This document shows positions 17,928-26,655 of a stretch of DNA of 60,648 bases, piece by piece (position 1 is the stretch's first letter; each line of letters starts with the position of its first letter). The notes under the pieces were generated by a model. It had not been told where the DNA came from. It saw only the letters and a program-made list of their open reading frames with translations, and ran no database searches. The stretch spans positions 1-60,648 of the forward strand of contig ONEJ01000059.1 in the NCBI GenBank assembly GCA_900316805.1. The letters are read 5' to 3'. Source of the DNA: an uncultured Lachnospiraceae bacterium (GTDB lineage: Bacteria > Bacillota > Clostridia > Lachnospirales > Lachnospiraceae). Both the position numbers and the translations under genes were made by a program.

Positions 17928-17949
17928 ACTGTTCATGGTTCTGAACAGT
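17928..17949. promoter_or_regulatory. Operator-like palindrome upstream of the L,D-transpeptidase
   Basis: ACTGTTCA and TGAACAGT (8-bp perfect arms, 6-base centre) lie 48 bases upstream of the transpeptidase ATG. The site has the size and symmetry of a dimeric repressor operator. The regulator is not known. Confidence 0.45.
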
Positions 17950-18034
17950 CACACGATTTTTATTATATTTCCCGGGGTTTCCCCTGTCAACATCCCCCAA
18001 TGCTTAACATTTTATGAACATTGCGTGAAGCCTA

Positions 18035-18079
18035 TTGTCGGCTGAGCAAAGAGGTGCTATACTCATTAGCGTAATGAGT
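18035..18079 (+). promoter_or_regulatory. PAP2 promoter with overlapping operator palindrome
   Basis: A -35 TTGTCG (18035-18040), a 17-base spacer and a -10 TATACT (18058-18063) lie before the PAP2 gene. A perfect 19-bp palindrome ACTCATTAGCGTAATGAGT (18061-18079) covers the end of the -10 and the likely start point. This arrangement is expected of direct repression. Confidence 0.65.
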
Positions 18080-18108
18080 CACAATGCAAGTGTAAAGGGG
18101 ATTTTACG

Positions 18109-18801
18109 ATGGAACGCTTCAAGTTAGGATTTCGAAATTTATATGACAAGTATAATCATCTGCTTCTGCTTTTGTATTTTCCGGTGTACATGATATGGTT
18201 TGCTTACCTGGAAAAAAACGTGACCACCCGGTTTCACGTGATTCACGTTGCGCTGGATGATTACATTCCCTTCTGTGAGTACTTTATCATTCCGTATTTT
18301 CTGTGGTTTGCCTATGTGGCCTTCGGCTTCATCTATATGGCCTTAACCAGCAAAAAGGATTTCTACAAAATGTGTGCTTTCCTGTATACAGGAATGACTG
18401 TGTTTCTGGTGGTATCCACTTTGTATCCCAACGGGCATTTCCTTCGCCCGGCCTATTATACTCACCACAATTTGTGCACCATGCTCTGTGAATTTTTATA
18501 TTCCACAGATACCGCAACGAACCTGTTTCCAAGCATCCATGTGTACAACTCCATCGGGATCCATCTTGCGATTTCCCACAATGAGAAGCTTGGTCAGAAC
18601 AAAACCATCCGGCTTTTATCCTTTGTGCTGATGGTCAGCATCGTTCTTGCCACCATGTTTCTGAAGCAGCATTCGGTATTTGACGTAGTTACGGCCTTTC
18701 TGCTGGCTTATGTCATGTATCTTCTGGTTTACCGGAGGAATTTCTCCTTCTCCACAGCACCGCGTAAATCCCGCAGTAAGCTCTCTGTTGAGCATCGATA
18801 A
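18109..18801 (+). CDS. PAP2-family membrane phosphatase
   Basis: A 230-residue membrane protein with about six hydrophobic segments and the later part of the PAP2 signature: FPSIHVYNS (about 141-149) and the downstream KQHSVFDVVTAF (about 188-199). The first signature motif (KXXXXXXRP) is not obvious. PAP2 proteins remove phosphate from lipid phosphates such as phosphatidate or undecaprenyl pyrophosphate. A conserved His is present in both visible motifs. AAGGGG precedes the ATG. It is a single gene with its own promoter and terminator, and a likely operator. Confidence 0.75.
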   Translation: MERFKLGFRNLYDKYNHLLLLLYFPVYMIWFAYLEKNVTTRFHVIHVALDDYIPFCEYFIIPYFLWFAYVAFGFIYMALTSKKDFYKMCAFLYTGMTVFLVVSTLYPNGHFLRPAYYTHHNLCTMLCEFLYSTDTATNLFPSIHVYNSIGIHLAISHNEKLGQNKTIRLLSFVLMVSIVLATMFLKQHSVFDVVTAFLLAYVMYLLVYRRNFSFSTAPRKSRSKLSVEHR

Positions 18802-18838
18802 AAAAGTCCTGGGTGTTCACGCACTCAGGACTTTTCTT
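18802..18838 (+). terminator. Terminator of the PAP2 gene
   Basis: Arms AAAAGTCCTGGGTG and CACTCAGGACTTTT (18802-18815, 18822-18835), with one G-U pair, followed by T-rich sequence. The convergent gene ends 10 bases later, so it may serve both. Confidence 0.8.
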
Positions 18839-18845
18839 ATACGCA

Positions 18846-19808
18846 TCACTCTTTCCGGTCAGCCTTACGTTCCACCTGATGCCGGAAAAACGGATCCACG
18901 ATCTGTGCCAATTCCCTCTGATTCTTCGTCTGGGAATCAAATTCCTCCGCAAGATCCTCCAATTGCATACGGTTACGCTCCTCCGACTTTACGATCTCAT
19001 CATCCGCATTCTTAAGAACCGTCATCTGATCCATCATGGCAGACAGATCCTGAATTAAGGAAACCTCTCCTGCCCGGTCAGCCTCCCTGACCACATCACC
19101 GCAGTTCTTCATCAGTTTGGCGGCAGCAATGTTATTATCCTTCAAAAGCGTCACAAGCCGGTGAACTTCCTCTTCCAGTCTCTGAATCTCCGTTTCAGAT
19201 TCGGTAAGCTGTTTTCTGACACTGGCAATCACCTCATCATAATGGGAAGCATAGCTTCGGATAGCCTCCGCAGAAGCAACAAACTGCTTGCCGGCTTCTC
19301 CCAGACGCCCCGCCTCAATGGCCGCATCCAGCGCCAGCACGCCCATCTGCTTGCCGTATTCCTCCATCTGATCCAGCTGCCTTGTCATATCCTTGTTCCG
19401 GGATCTGAACTTTGCCGGTGCCTCGTTCAGATACTTGGACGGTGAGGTAAAATGCTTATTGGCATCTACTAACTCCGTAGTTTTCTCCAGCACCTCGCGA
19501 AAATTTTCTCGGACTTCCTCCTGCTTGCCTTCCATGCCCCCAGCCTTAAAGGCCAGTTCCTGAAAGGAGACGGCAAGCCCATTCTCCAACTCTACATTGC
19601 CCTGTGCCAGCTCTGCAGCGTTGGAAATATTCTGCCGGATCTGCTCCATATCTGCCCCCGCCTGTTTTCTGGAGCCCTCCAGCTCCGATACGGTTGCATC
19701 AAACATATCCTTTTTTTCTTCGACGCTCTCAAAAAACTCATCATCCACCTGAAGCGTCTGTCTTAACTTTTCTAATTCTTCCTGATTTGCTTTATTTCTG
19801 CCGAACAT
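18846..19808 (-). CDS. Soluble MCP-like coiled-coil protein
   Basis: A 320-residue protein without membrane helices, mostly long coiled coil. Residues about 155-185 (MGVLALDAAIEAGRLGEAGK) match the hairpin tip of methyl-accepting chemotaxis proteins, where the usual form is LALNAAIEAARAGEAG. The tip's usual second half (FAVVADEIR) is altered to FVASAEAIR. It lacks a sensor domain, and no CheA or CheW is nearby. It may be a cytoplasmic chemoreceptor-derived scaffold. GGAGGG precedes the ATG. Confidence 0.7.
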   Translation of the reverse strand: MFGRNKANQEELEKLRQTLQVDDEFFESVEEKKDMFDATVSELEGSRKQAGADMEQIRQNISNAAELAQGNVELENGLAVSFQELAFKAGGMEGKQEEVRENFREVLEKTTELVDANKHFTSPSKYLNEAPAKFRSRNKDMTRQLDQMEEYGKQMGVLALDAAIEAGRLGEAGKQFVASAEAIRSYASHYDEVIASVRKQLTESETEIQRLEEEVHRLVTLLKDNNIAAAKLMKNCGDVVREADRAGEVSLIQDLSAMMDQMTVLKNADDEIVKSEERNRMQLEDLAEEFDSQTKNQRELAQIVDPFFRHQVERKADRKE

Positions 19809-19853
19809 GTTATCCCTCCACTGACTCTATTTTACAATGTCCGCGGCTATTTT

Positions 19854-21617
19854 TCAACGATAAGATGAAATCACGAACTGCAGACTTTCCGTATCCCGAT
19901 AGGTATCCAGTTTCGTAGAATAGACAATGGATAACCGGATGGCATTTTCCCTGCCATGCAGGGCATCGGTAAGGGCGTCCTCTCCAAACTGCTCCCGCAC
20001 ATAGTCCATAAACTCCTCCACCCCGCCGAAAAGAACCCCGGCAATCTGCCGGCTCCCGCCGGACACAAGGGTCAGCCGCAGTACGTTTTGATTTTTTCCT
20101 ACCACCCAAAGCCTTTTCACCCGAAGGTTTTTGTCTGCAAAAAGGGGCTTGGGATTGTCCTTGCCAAAGGGTGCCAAAAGGGCCAGCTCATGCACCAACT
20201 CCGTGGTCACATAATCCACCGGCATGGGCACATCGATGTGGATTTTCTGGGTCAGCTCCTCCACCGTAAACGGACAGCACTGGTTAATCTTCCTGCGAAA
20301 AAGCTCCACGTTTTCCTCGGGCAGGGAAAGGCCTGCCGCCATGGGATGCCCGCCAAAGCGGGTAAAAAGCTCCGCGCACTGGCACATCTGCTCATACATG
20401 GAATATTCCTCGATGGATCTCCCGCTTCCCTTGACCCCCTCCTTTGCTCTGGTGAGGATAAAGGTGGGTCGATAATAATATTCCCGGATCCGTCCGGCAA
20501 TAACGCCTGCAATACTCTCGTCCACCTCCGGCAGATACATAACCAGCACCGGATCCCTGTCATAATCTCCTTTCTCGTACAACTCTACAGCCGCCTCCAC
20601 CCCCTTCTGGGTCAGCAGCTTCCGCTCGTCATTCAACGCCACCAGACGGTTGGCCGTCACCACCGCCTCCTGCTCGTCATCCGTGCGAAAAAGAGACAGG
20701 GCCAGCTGTGCCGTCTCCAGACGCCCTGCGGCATTGATGCAGGGACCCAGCACAAAGCCGAAATGATAGCTGTCCACCTGCTGCGATGAAAGCTGACACT
20801 GTGCGATCAGCGCCCGCATACCAATGTTCTTTGTGTGGCGGATCCGTTTCAGTCCCTCCTTCACCAGAATCCGATTCACACCGGTCAGGGACACCACATC
20901 CCCCACCGTGGCAAAGGACACAAATTCCAGCAGTTCCTCCGCCTCTGCTCTGTCAGTACCCATTTTCTCATAGAGAATTTCCACCACCAGCCAAGCCACT
21001 GCTGCCCCACAGAGTTCCTTATAAGGATATCTGCAAGCCTTCCGGTGTGGGTTCACTATGGCATCAGCCTGTGGAAGTATCTCGCAATTTTCCCCTTCCT
21101 TCTCCGCAAAAGGAATCGCATGGTGGTCTGTCAGAAGCACCGTCATCCCCAGTTCTTTCGCGTAGGCGGTTTCCTCTCTGGCAGCTATGCCGTTATCACA
21201 GGTTATGATGGTATCCACACCGCTTTCTCTGGCGTCATCGATCAGATTTCTGTTGAGACCATAACCATCGGTAATCCGGTTGGGAATGGCCACATCCACC
21301 GCTGCCCCCACCCGCGTCAGCCCGCGGAAAAGCACATAGGAAGACATGACACCATCGATGTCATAATCCCCTATGATTCGTATTTTCTGCTTTCCTTTTA
21401 TTTTTCCTGAAAGGAGTTCCACCAGCAGATCCCCATCCTTAAGAAGATGGGGATCCGGCAGATCCGCAAGACTTCCCTCCAGATACAGGCGGATTTCCTC
21501 CTCCGTAACCACATCACGGTTTCGGATGATCCTTGCTGTCACCTGATCGATTCCAAAGCACCTCCCGATTCCTTTGAAATCCGCTTTTTTATTTGCAACC
21601 ATCCACTGTTCTTTCAT
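19854..21617 (-). CDS. recJ: Single-stranded-DNA-specific exonuclease
   Basis: RecJ degrades single-stranded DNA 5' to 3' in recombination and mismatch repair. The DHH motifs are present: GDYDIDGV (Asp84, Asp86), CDNG (Asp140) and DHH (164-166). The DHHA1 motif GGHPMAAG follows in the second half. At 587 residues it is typical of the shorter clostridial forms. It stands 40 bases downstream of the SpoIID-like gene's start region and may share a transcript with the MCP-like gene. AAGGTGA is the ribosome binding site. Confidence 0.93.
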   Translation of the reverse strand: MKEQWMVANKKADFKGIGRCFGIDQVTARIIRNRDVVTEEEIRLYLEGSLADLPDPHLLKDGDLLVELLSGKIKGKQKIRIIGDYDIDGVMSSYVLFRGLTRVGAAVDVAIPNRITDGYGLNRNLIDDARESGVDTIITCDNGIAAREETAYAKELGMTVLLTDHHAIPFAEKEGENCEILPQADAIVNPHRKACRYPYKELCGAAVAWLVVEILYEKMGTDRAEAEELLEFVSFATVGDVVSLTGVNRILVKEGLKRIRHTKNIGMRALIAQCQLSSQQVDSYHFGFVLGPCINAAGRLETAQLALSLFRTDDEQEAVVTANRLVALNDERKLLTQKGVEAAVELYEKGDYDRDPVLVMYLPEVDESIAGVIAGRIREYYYRPTFILTRAKEGVKGSGRSIEEYSMYEQMCQCAELFTRFGGHPMAAGLSLPEENVELFRRKINQCCPFTVEELTQKIHIDVPMPVDYVTTELVHELALLAPFGKDNPKPLFADKNLRVKRLWVVGKNQNVLRLTLVSGGSRQIAGVLFGGVEEFMDYVREQFGEDALTDALHGRENAIRLSIVYSTKLDTYRDTESLQFVISSYR

Positions 21618-21656
21618 ATGTCTATGTCACCTTTTCTTTTGTTTCCTGTTCTCTTT

Positions 21657-22925
21657 CTATCTCAGTTCCGCGATTCGTGATACTGCTACATAGATATCCG
21701 AAATCTTATACCAGGTAGGATAATCCACCACGCCCGTTACCGGAAGACCGAATACCGACTGGAATTTCTCCACGGCCTCCCTGGTTCTGTTGCCATAAAC
21801 TCCGTCCGCTGTCACGGTAGGGATTGCCGGATAAGATCTGGAAATCCGCGCCAGCTGCTCCTGAAGCATCCGTACCTTATCCCCGCTGGCACCTACCCCC
21901 AGATCATATCCGGGCCAGGATGCCGGAATGCCGGAAATTCCCTGGGCACTGTTGATATACATATCATTGCCGTAGTAATTCCTCAGTATCTCAATGGCAG
22001 AATACCCCTGGTCTCCCAGATATTTACTGCCCCACTGGGACATCCAGTTGGGACAGCTCACCCGCTGGCCGTCGCAGTACTGGGTCAGGATCGGCTGCCG
22101 CACCCCCGGTCTGGACAAGTAGTTTTCAAACATCTCATCCACCACCCTGGAAATGCTCTGGAAATAATTGCGTCCAAACATAAACTTGTGGTCATAGGCC
22201 GTGGAGGAGGTGATGGTGAACTGGTAGCCTTTGCCCCGGTACCACTCCGTATAGACCCTGTTTAAGGTAAAGGACATGATTGCCAGAATATTGGCCCGAA
22301 GCGTGGCGTCCGGCCAGGTGGCATAAATCTCTGAGGATGCTACATTCTTGATGTAGTCCCGGTACCGCACATAATAATTTGCCGCAGTAGAATCCGACGG
22401 TGCCCCATCATGCACCACTACGTACTCCGGGATTACCACACGGCTCAATACAATTTCTCCGGTTTCCTCCATGGGCTTGATTTCATCCTCCGGGATCTTC
22501 GGTGGATATTCCCCGTAGAGCGTATGGGCCGGAATTACAATGGTGTCTATGGGATTGCCCGGAGCATCCTCTGCCTCCATGCTCACATTTTGAATGGCGG
22601 CTTCCCCCGGAAGGATATCAATCGCCGAAACTGTAATTTCCCGGTAGCCCGGTGCCTGGACCCGGATTGTATACTCCGCATAGGGCTGCTGTTCCCCCGG
22701 CTCCATGGAGTATTCCAGCGGCGGAGCATTAAGCGTAATCGTCTCACTGTTTCCGGAATCATCCGTGTTCACCTCCTCCAGCGTAACCGACGAATTTCCA
22801 GTATAGGAAATTGCTATTTTTGCCCCCTGCACCGGGTTGCCGGTGGAAGCGTTTGTCAGACTGATGCGAAGCGTTCCTTTATCTATATTGTTGGCACTTT
22901 CATTTACATTCTGCTGCAGATCCAT
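21657..22925 (-). CDS. SpoIID-like protein with peptidoglycan-binding domain
   Basis: A 422-residue protein in three parts. Residues 15-140 look like carboxypeptidase-regulatory (Ig-like) domains (NPVQGAKIAI, PGYREITVS). Residues about 185-335 are SpoIID-like: YVRYRDYIKNVASSEIYATW, then RANILAIMSFTLN, then SQWGSKYLGDQGYSAIEILR. Residues 345-415 are a PG_binding_1 domain (SGDKVRMLQEQLARIS, TADGVYGNRTREAVEKFQ). SpoIID is a lytic transglycosylase of engulfment. There is no signal peptide, so action inside the forefront of the mother cell or spore is inferred from relatives. Confidence 0.75.
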   Translation of the reverse strand: MDLQQNVNESANNIDKGTLRISLTNASTGNPVQGAKIAISYTGNSSVTLEEVNTDDSGNSETITLNAPPLEYSMEPGEQQPYAEYTIRVQAPGYREITVSAIDILPGEAAIQNVSMEAEDAPGNPIDTIVIPAHTLYGEYPPKIPEDEIKPMEETGEIVLSRVVIPEYVVVHDGAPSDSTAANYYVRYRDYIKNVASSEIYATWPDATLRANILAIMSFTLNRVYTEWYRGKGYQFTITSSTAYDHKFMFGRNYFQSISRVVDEMFENYLSRPGVRQPILTQYCDGQRVSCPNWMSQWGSKYLGDQGYSAIEILRNYYGNDMYINSAQGISGIPASWPGYDLGVGASGDKVRMLQEQLARISRSYPAIPTVTADGVYGNRTREAVEKFQSVFGLPVTGVVDYPTWYKISDIYVAVSRIAELR

Positions 22926-22964
22926 ACAAGATCCTTTATATTTTTTGATGTTAGTGTATGCATC

Positions 22965-22993
22965 TTGTGAAAAAAGGTTCCCATTGCTATACT
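22965..22993 (+). promoter_or_regulatory. Promoter of the flavin reductase gene
   Basis: A -35 TTGTGA (22965-22970), a 17-base spacer and a -10 TATACT (22988-22993) point to the flavin reductase gene, leaving a leader of about 90 bases that ends in AGGAGG. A second, weaker -35 (TTGACC, 23024) lies inside that leader. Confidence 0.55.
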
Positions 22994-23086
22994 AGTTTTA
23001 TGATGCAAGGGTCAGTATTCCTTTTGACCTTCATTTCATTGTATCATAACGCATATTAATATTTAAAGTATACAGGAGGATTTTTT

Positions 23087-23593
23087 ATGAACACATTTCA
23101 ACCATGTCCTATGGATCAATTAGAAATGAACCCTTTCACCAAGATTGGAAAAGAATGGGCTTTAGTCTCTGCGGGCAATGCGGACAAATGCAATACCATG
23201 ACTGTCAGCTGGGGAGGCGTCGGTGTCCTCTGGGGCAAAAATGTCGTTTACATTTTTATCCGGGATTCCCGCTACACCAAGGAATTTCTGGACAACGGAG
23301 AACTGTTTTCCCTCTCCTTCTTAGGGGAGGAATACCGTGGTGCCTTAAACTACTGTGGCAGCCACAGCGGAAGAAACGAGGATAAGTTTGCAGCAGCAGG
23401 ACTTAGCCCTGCCTTCCGGAACAATATTCCTTATCCGGATGAAGCAAACCTTGTGCTTCTCTGCCGCAAGATGGCGGTGGTTCCAATTTCGGAGGATACT
23501 TTCACAGATCCTGAAATTGCATCCCGCTGGTATACAGATCATGACATGCACAACATGTATGTTGGGGAGATTCTTGAGGCTGTGACCCGGTAA
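23087..23593 (+). CDS. Flavin reductase-like domain protein
   Basis: A 168-residue single-domain protein of the flavin reductase-like (FMN-binding split barrel) family. Indicators are SAGNADKCNTMTVSWGGVG near the N-terminus, RDSRYTKEFLDNGELFSLS and NYCGSHSGRNEDKFAAAG. Related proteins reduce or bind FMN; the true acceptor is unknown. ACAGGAGGA precedes the ATG. It is a single gene, divergent from the SpoIID-like gene and followed by a hairpin terminator built from a repeat copy. Confidence 0.85.
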   Translation: MNTFQPCPMDQLEMNPFTKIGKEWALVSAGNADKCNTMTVSWGGVGVLWGKNVVYIFIRDSRYTKEFLDNGELFSLSFLGEEYRGALNYCGSHSGRNEDKFAAAGLSPAFRNNIPYPDEANLVLLCRKMAVVPISEDTFTDPEIASRWYTDHDMHNMYVGEILEAVTR

Positions 23594-23642
23594 AGGGCTT
23601 GATGAGCGGCAGGGGCTTGTTGCAAGGCAATGGCTTTCGATA

Positions 23643-23972
23643 GGCGTATAGAGAATAAACATCTCTAACGCCCTTTTTTGACGAAGATAGACCTTCCCCA
23701 TGCTGCCTGTTTTTACAGGATGCTTTGGGTTCTGGATCTCTATTTTTTAGTATGCGCCCACTTTTTCTCATGCGCATACGGATAATGCTGGGATTTTGGG
23801 CGCTGAAAAGTATTTATTTTGTATACGACCATTTTTCCGACGAAAAATGTCCTGTCAGTCCAAATGTTGGGCGTATAGGAAATAATTTCTCTCCAGCGCC
23901 CATTTTCTAACTTAAATCAGAAATAAGCTCCTTTAGTGTGGGCGCATAAGAAAAAAGTGGAGACCAGCGCCC
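23643..23972. repeat. Cluster of about five degenerate hairpin repeats
   Basis: Copies lie at 23643-23679 (+), 23727-23759 (-), 23772-23804 (+), 23869-23901 (+) and 23940-23972 (+). The clearest consensus is GGGCGYATARGAAA, a variable centre with CTCTC or GAGAC, then CCAGCGCCC and a T-run. Ends pair (GGGCGT/AGCGCCC) into hairpins. The first copy is a perfect terminator hairpin with TTTTTT and should end flavin reductase transcripts. Copies 2 and 3 are head to head, sharing GTATGCGC/GCGCATAC. Family and function unknown. Confidence 0.65.
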
Positions 23973-23979
23973 ATTTCAT

Positions 23980-24350
23980 TGAAATAACATGTGGTGATAC
24001 GAAGGGAAATAATCTTTTGTAACCATTTCCATTGTGGTACAATATAGGAAATTAAATTGAATAATTGGTGTTTGTAGGACTGTAGAGTCAAATTTAGTGC
24101 GCGACTGGATTAATATTTCGCCTGTATTATACTGTCCCCATAAGTATGGACACATTTACAGTCGGGTTTCCCCAAAATAGACACTCTCTATTGAGGGCGT
24201 ACGAACCAAACCCCCGAACTTGAGATACAGCCCGTACAAAATCGAGGGGCAGAACGGACTGAATCTCTGAATGAGGAAAACAGTTTAACCTATAGTCTTT
24301 TTTGATAAGTGACGTAGCTAAATCTGAATCCAGACAAAACTCCCCAATGT
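23980..24350. other. Unassigned non-coding stretch downstream of ilvN
   Basis: There is no supported gene. A minus-strand frame of 106 residues (24127-24447) overlaps the ilvN stop region and has no familiar motif. The segment TGTCC-CCATAAGTAT-GGACA (around 24132-24151) is a short inverted repeat. Together with GGGTTTCCCC it resembles the end of an insertion sequence, but no transposase is present. Treat as possible decayed mobile DNA. Confidence 0.35.
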
Positions 24351-24354
24351 TCAT

Positions 24355-24391
24355 AGAAAAATCGGCGGCCAAAACAGCCACCGATAAAAAT
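24355..24391 (-). terminator. Terminator of the thyA-ilvN operon
   Basis: Stem TCGGTGGC/GCCGCCGA (minus strand), one U-G, 7-base loop, then TTTTTC. It sits just beyond the ilvN stop codon (24404). Confidence 0.85.
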
Positions 24392-24403
24392 TGAAAAACG
24401 AAC

Positions 24404-24910
24404 CTACCGGCACTCGGTACTGATAGATTCCACAGCCACCGCCCCACCCCGAACTACGGAGATGTGCTTGAATTTCTTCTTCAGAAGTGCGATCAGATCA
24501 TTGTGCTTGTGCTCGGTTCTCTTGCACTCCAGCATAACGCTGTGCTCACCGATATCCACCACGTCCACCCGCATGGCCTGGGCAATCTGGAAAGCTTCGG
24601 TCATCTGGGCTTCTGTCAGATCAGAGATTGTCACGAACATCAATTCCTTCATACGCAGAGGCACATCTGTCAGGTCGATGACCTTGATGACCTCCACCAT
24701 GCAGTTTAACTGCTTCTTGATCTGCTCAAAGGTAATATCATCCGACTCCACACCGATGGTCATACGGGAAACGGTCTCATCCTCCGTCTCTCCAACGGTC
24801 AGGGAATGCAGGTTATAGGATTTCGCGGAAAAAAGCCCGGAAACCTTGGCAAGTACACCGACCTGGTTTTCTACATACAGTGCGATCCATCTTTTTTTCA
24901 TCTCAGACAT
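24404..24910 (-). CDS. ilvN: Acetolactate synthase small (regulatory) subunit
   Basis: A 168-residue regulatory subunit that gives acetolactate synthase activity and feedback inhibition by branched-chain amino acids. The N-terminal ACT domain (about residues 5-80) contains YVENQVGVLAKVSGLFS and NLHSLTVGETED. The C-terminal domain (about 90-165) ends in KHISVVRGGAVAVES. AGGAGGTG precedes the ATG, and ilvB ends 11 bases upstream, so the two are co-expressed. Confidence 0.93.
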   Translation of the reverse strand: MSEMKKRWIALYVENQVGVLAKVSGLFSAKSYNLHSLTVGETEDETVSRMTIGVESDDITFEQIKKQLNCMVEVIKVIDLTDVPLRMKELMFVTISDLTEAQMTEAFQIAQAMRVDVVDIGEHSVMLECKRTEHKHNDLIALLKKKFKHISVVRGGAVAVESISTECR

Positions 24911-24921
24911 TTTTCCACCTC

Positions 24922-26643
24922 CTATTTCAAAATCATTTCGCTCATAGGGTTACCGCTCTTTACCATAGGAAGAACCAGCTCATCTGTAGCGATCATAAAC
25001 TCGATAACCGTGGGTGCATCGGTGTGCTTCTTTGCCTCTGCAAAGGCTGCATCGATTTCTTCCTCGGAAGTCACGCGGATCCCGTAAGCACCGTAGCTTT
25101 CTGCCAGCTTTACAAAATCCGGTGTATAGGGCGGGCAGGCTTCATTCGGTCCCTTACATTCTACCGGACAGGAGGGGCGTCTTCTCAGACAGGTGGCGCT
25201 GTAGCGCTTGCCGTAAAAGAGCTCCTGCATCTGCCGCACCATGCCCAGATAATAGTTGTTCAAAAGACAGATGGTCACTGCTGCTCCCTGGGTCACGGCA
25301 GTTGCCATCTCCTGAATATTCATCTGGAATCCACCGTCGCCGGTAATGCAGACTACCTGACGATCCGGGTTGGCAAGCTTTGCACCGATGGCTGCCGGGA
25401 AACCAAAGCCCATGGTTCCAAGTCCGCCTGAGGTAATAAGCCGACTGTTCTCATCCAGCTCCAGATACTGGGTTGCCCACATCTGGTGCTGTCCTACATC
25501 CGTCACGTAGATGCTGTGCGGAAATTCCCGGTTGATATGCTCCATGATCATCTGCGGACTCATGCCGCGGTCACGGCGCATGGCAAGGGGATTTTCCTCG
25601 TCCCAGGCGTGGATCTGTGCCAGCCACTTATCGGTTCTCATAGGTTCTGCCCACTCTAAAAGCTTATCCAGTGCAATCCCTGCATCCGCCACTACCGGCA
25701 CATCCACCACCACGTTTCTGGAAATGGACGCGGTGTCCACATCAATATGTACAATCTTTGCCTTCGGGGCAAATTCATTCAGGTCACCGGTGATCCGGTC
25801 GTTAAAACGGGTGCCTATGGAAAAGAGAACATCACACTGGCTGACAGCCATATTGGCGGCATATCTTCCATGCATACCACAATTTCCGATGTAAAGTGGA
25901 TGAGTGGTAGGAATCGCACCCTTTCCCATAATGGTGGTTACCACAGGAACATTCTGCTTCTCTACGAACTTCCGCAGCTTTTCGTTTGCCCTTGCAATAT
26001 TGATGCCGCCACCCGCAAGGATCAGAGGGTTTTTCGCTGATTTAAGAAGCTTGTAAGCCCGCTTCAGCTGTCCCACATGAACCCCGCTGCTGGGCTTATA
26101 CCCCCGAATGTCTACCCGATCCGGATAATCCGATGGCCCGGATGTTGTCTGGATATCTTTCGGAATATCCACCACCACCGGTCCCGGCTTTCCGGTGCTT
26201 GCAATATGGAAAGCCATTTTGATGATTTTTCCCAGATCCTCACGCTTTCTCACCGTAACTCCATACTTGGTGATGCTTCTGGTCATACCTACAATGTCAA
26301 CCTCCTGGAAGGCATCGTTTCCGATGAGCCCCAGAGGCACCTGTCCCGTAAAGCACACCAGGGGAATGCTGTCGTAATGAGCATCTGCGAGTCCTGTAAT
26401 GATATTGGTAGCTCCCGGGCCGCTGGTTACCAGACACACCCCCACCTTTCCGGTGGATCTGGCATACCCTTCTGCCTCATGGATCAGCCCCTGCTCATGG
26501 CGTGGAAGCACCAGATTGATGGCGTCGGTCTTATACAATTCATCGAAAAGATCCGTAACCGTTCCTCCCGGATAGCCAAAGATTGTATCCACACCTTCTT
26601 CCGTCAGCGCTTTTACAAATAATTTTCTTCCTGTGATATCCAT
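24922..26643 (-). CDS. ilvB: Acetolactate synthase large (catalytic) subunit
   Basis: A 573-residue thiamine-diphosphate enzyme that condenses two pyruvates, or pyruvate and 2-oxobutyrate, for valine, leucine and isoleucine synthesis. The catalytic Glu is in LPRHEQGLIHEAEGYA near residue 50. FTGQVPLGLIGNDAFQE lies in the first third, and the ThDP motif GDGGFQMN with following NN is in the C-terminal third. A Cys-rich loop (CLRRRPSCPVECKGPNEACP) near residue 490 is longer than in enteric enzymes. It follows the AEC gene by 12 bases. Confidence 0.95.
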   Translation of the reverse strand: MDITGRKLFVKALTEEGVDTIFGYPGGTVTDLFDELYKTDAINLVLPRHEQGLIHEAEGYARSTGKVGVCLVTSGPGATNIITGLADAHYDSIPLVCFTGQVPLGLIGNDAFQEVDIVGMTRSITKYGVTVRKREDLGKIIKMAFHIASTGKPGPVVVDIPKDIQTTSGPSDYPDRVDIRGYKPSSGVHVGQLKRAYKLLKSAKNPLILAGGGINIARANEKLRKFVEKQNVPVVTTIMGKGAIPTTHPLYIGNCGMHGRYAANMAVSQCDVLFSIGTRFNDRITGDLNEFAPKAKIVHIDVDTASISRNVVVDVPVVADAGIALDKLLEWAEPMRTDKWLAQIHAWDEENPLAMRRDRGMSPQMIMEHINREFPHSIYVTDVGQHQMWATQYLELDENSRLITSGGLGTMGFGFPAAIGAKLANPDRQVVCITGDGGFQMNIQEMATAVTQGAAVTICLLNNYYLGMVRQMQELFYGKRYSATCLRRRPSCPVECKGPNEACPPYTPDFVKLAESYGAYGIRVTSEEEIDAAFAEAKKHTDAPTVIEFMIATDELVLPMVKSGNPMSEMILK

Positions 26644-26655
26644 TCTCGTGTCCTC

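Noticed and set aside
19956-20789. Plus-strand open frame of 277 codons opposite recJ
   Set aside because: Overlaps the recJ catalytic region and has no start signal.
24127-24447. 106-codon minus-strand open frame downstream of ilvN
   Set aside because: It overlaps the ilvN end and its terminator and has no start signal or family resemblance.
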